From: Oxalobacteraceae bacterium
Lineage (GTDB): Bacteria; Pseudomonadota; Gammaproteobacteria; Burkholderiales; Burkholderiaceae_D
Length of the DNA stretch: 45,571 bases
Reading direction: 5' to 3'
Assembly (NCBI GenBank): GCA_025352145.1
Contig: JANXTY010000001.1
Span: 1-45,571 of the forward strand
A program made the position numbers and the translations under genes. Under the pieces are notes generated by a model that saw only the letters and a program-made list of their open reading frames with translations, was not told the origin of the DNA and searched no databases. Each line of letters starts with the position of its first letter. Position 1 is the first letter of the stretch. Shown piece by piece: positions 45,470-45,571 of the stretch.

Positions 45470-45571
45470 TTAAGCTGTGTGGCCCAGCTCGAAGGCCCAT
45501 TGTCCGTTGCTGTCTGGACCCCATTGTCCGCCGTCATAGATCACAGCGTCCGAACCTTCAGGCACGGCGTA
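45470..45571 (-). CDS. C-terminal end of an unidentified protein, possible exporter substrate (cut by window edge)
   Basis: Reading in from the right edge on the minus strand, 33 codons stay open to a TAA at 45470-45472. The peptide is acidic and Gly/Trp rich, with DGGQWGPDSNGQW near the end and a final LGHTA; GQW occurs twice. The start and any leader lie outside the window. It is 171 bp upstream of the HlyD-like gene in the same direction, the place where small C39-exporter substrates are often found. I do not recognise the family. Confidence 0.5.
   Translation of the reverse strand, partial: YAVPEGSDAVIYDGGQWGPDSNGQWAFELGHTA

Overview
The window looks like chromosome from a betaproteobacterium of the order Burkholderiales, most likely Oxalobacteraceae. 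This is inferred from gene content and protein style: the queA-tgt-yajC-secD-secF order, the trxA-rho-rpmE order with a type B L31, an AddAB-like nuclease/helicase pair, and DUF1631 and VirK/YbjX proteins. No rRNA, tRNA, CRISPR array, transposase or integrase was recognised.

Region 1 (1-2140) is foreign in character. It holds a small integron cassette array with no integrase in view. Three short plus-strand genes are separated by attC recombination sites. Two sites (1041-1171 and 1610-1687) are clear, and the junction heptamer at 534-540 is the exact reverse complement of the first cassette's attC start. The first cassette is AT-rich and encodes a membrane-anchored, probably beta-rich protein. 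The second encodes a small polytopic membrane protein and the third a secreted cysteine-rich protein. The array abuts the terminator of the Sec operon.

Region 2 (2179-10366) is housekeeping. Queuosine tRNA modification (queA, tgt) and the accessory Sec translocon (yajC, secD, secF) run on the minus strand, with a perfect 11-bp hairpin between secD and secF; recG runs on the plus strand. A repeat-rich gap (10379-10670) follows, with three unrelated tandem repeats.

Region 3 (10735-18438) holds a DUF1631 protein, a secreted Deg-like serine protease, a secreted protein that looks like two tandem inactive gluzincin-like modules, a VirK/YbjX (DUF535) protein and a NarL-type response regulator.

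Region 4 (18522-29378) holds a GT39-like membrane glycosyltransferase, rpmE (type B), rho with a structured C-rich leader, trxA, and the overlapping AddB-like/AddA-like recombination pair.

Region 5 (29520-38016) is signalling. It contains a DUF945-like protein fused to a TonB C-terminal domain. A tight minus-strand operon follows: substrate-binding protein, 1273-aa hybrid histidine kinase, REC-GGDEF diguanylate cyclase. The last is translationally coupled to the kinase by an ATGA overlap. Upstream of the operon is an apparent chimera of a porin-like exported N-terminus and a chemotaxis-receptor C-terminus.

Region 6 (38267-45571) combines pectin degradation and export. Two adjacent GH28 pectinase-family genes each carry three in-frame 12-bp repeats at the start of the coding region. 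They are followed by a minus-strand type I secretion pair: a C39-peptidase ABC exporter and an HlyD-type adaptor. The 3' end of an upstream short gene, a possible substrate, is cut by the window edge.
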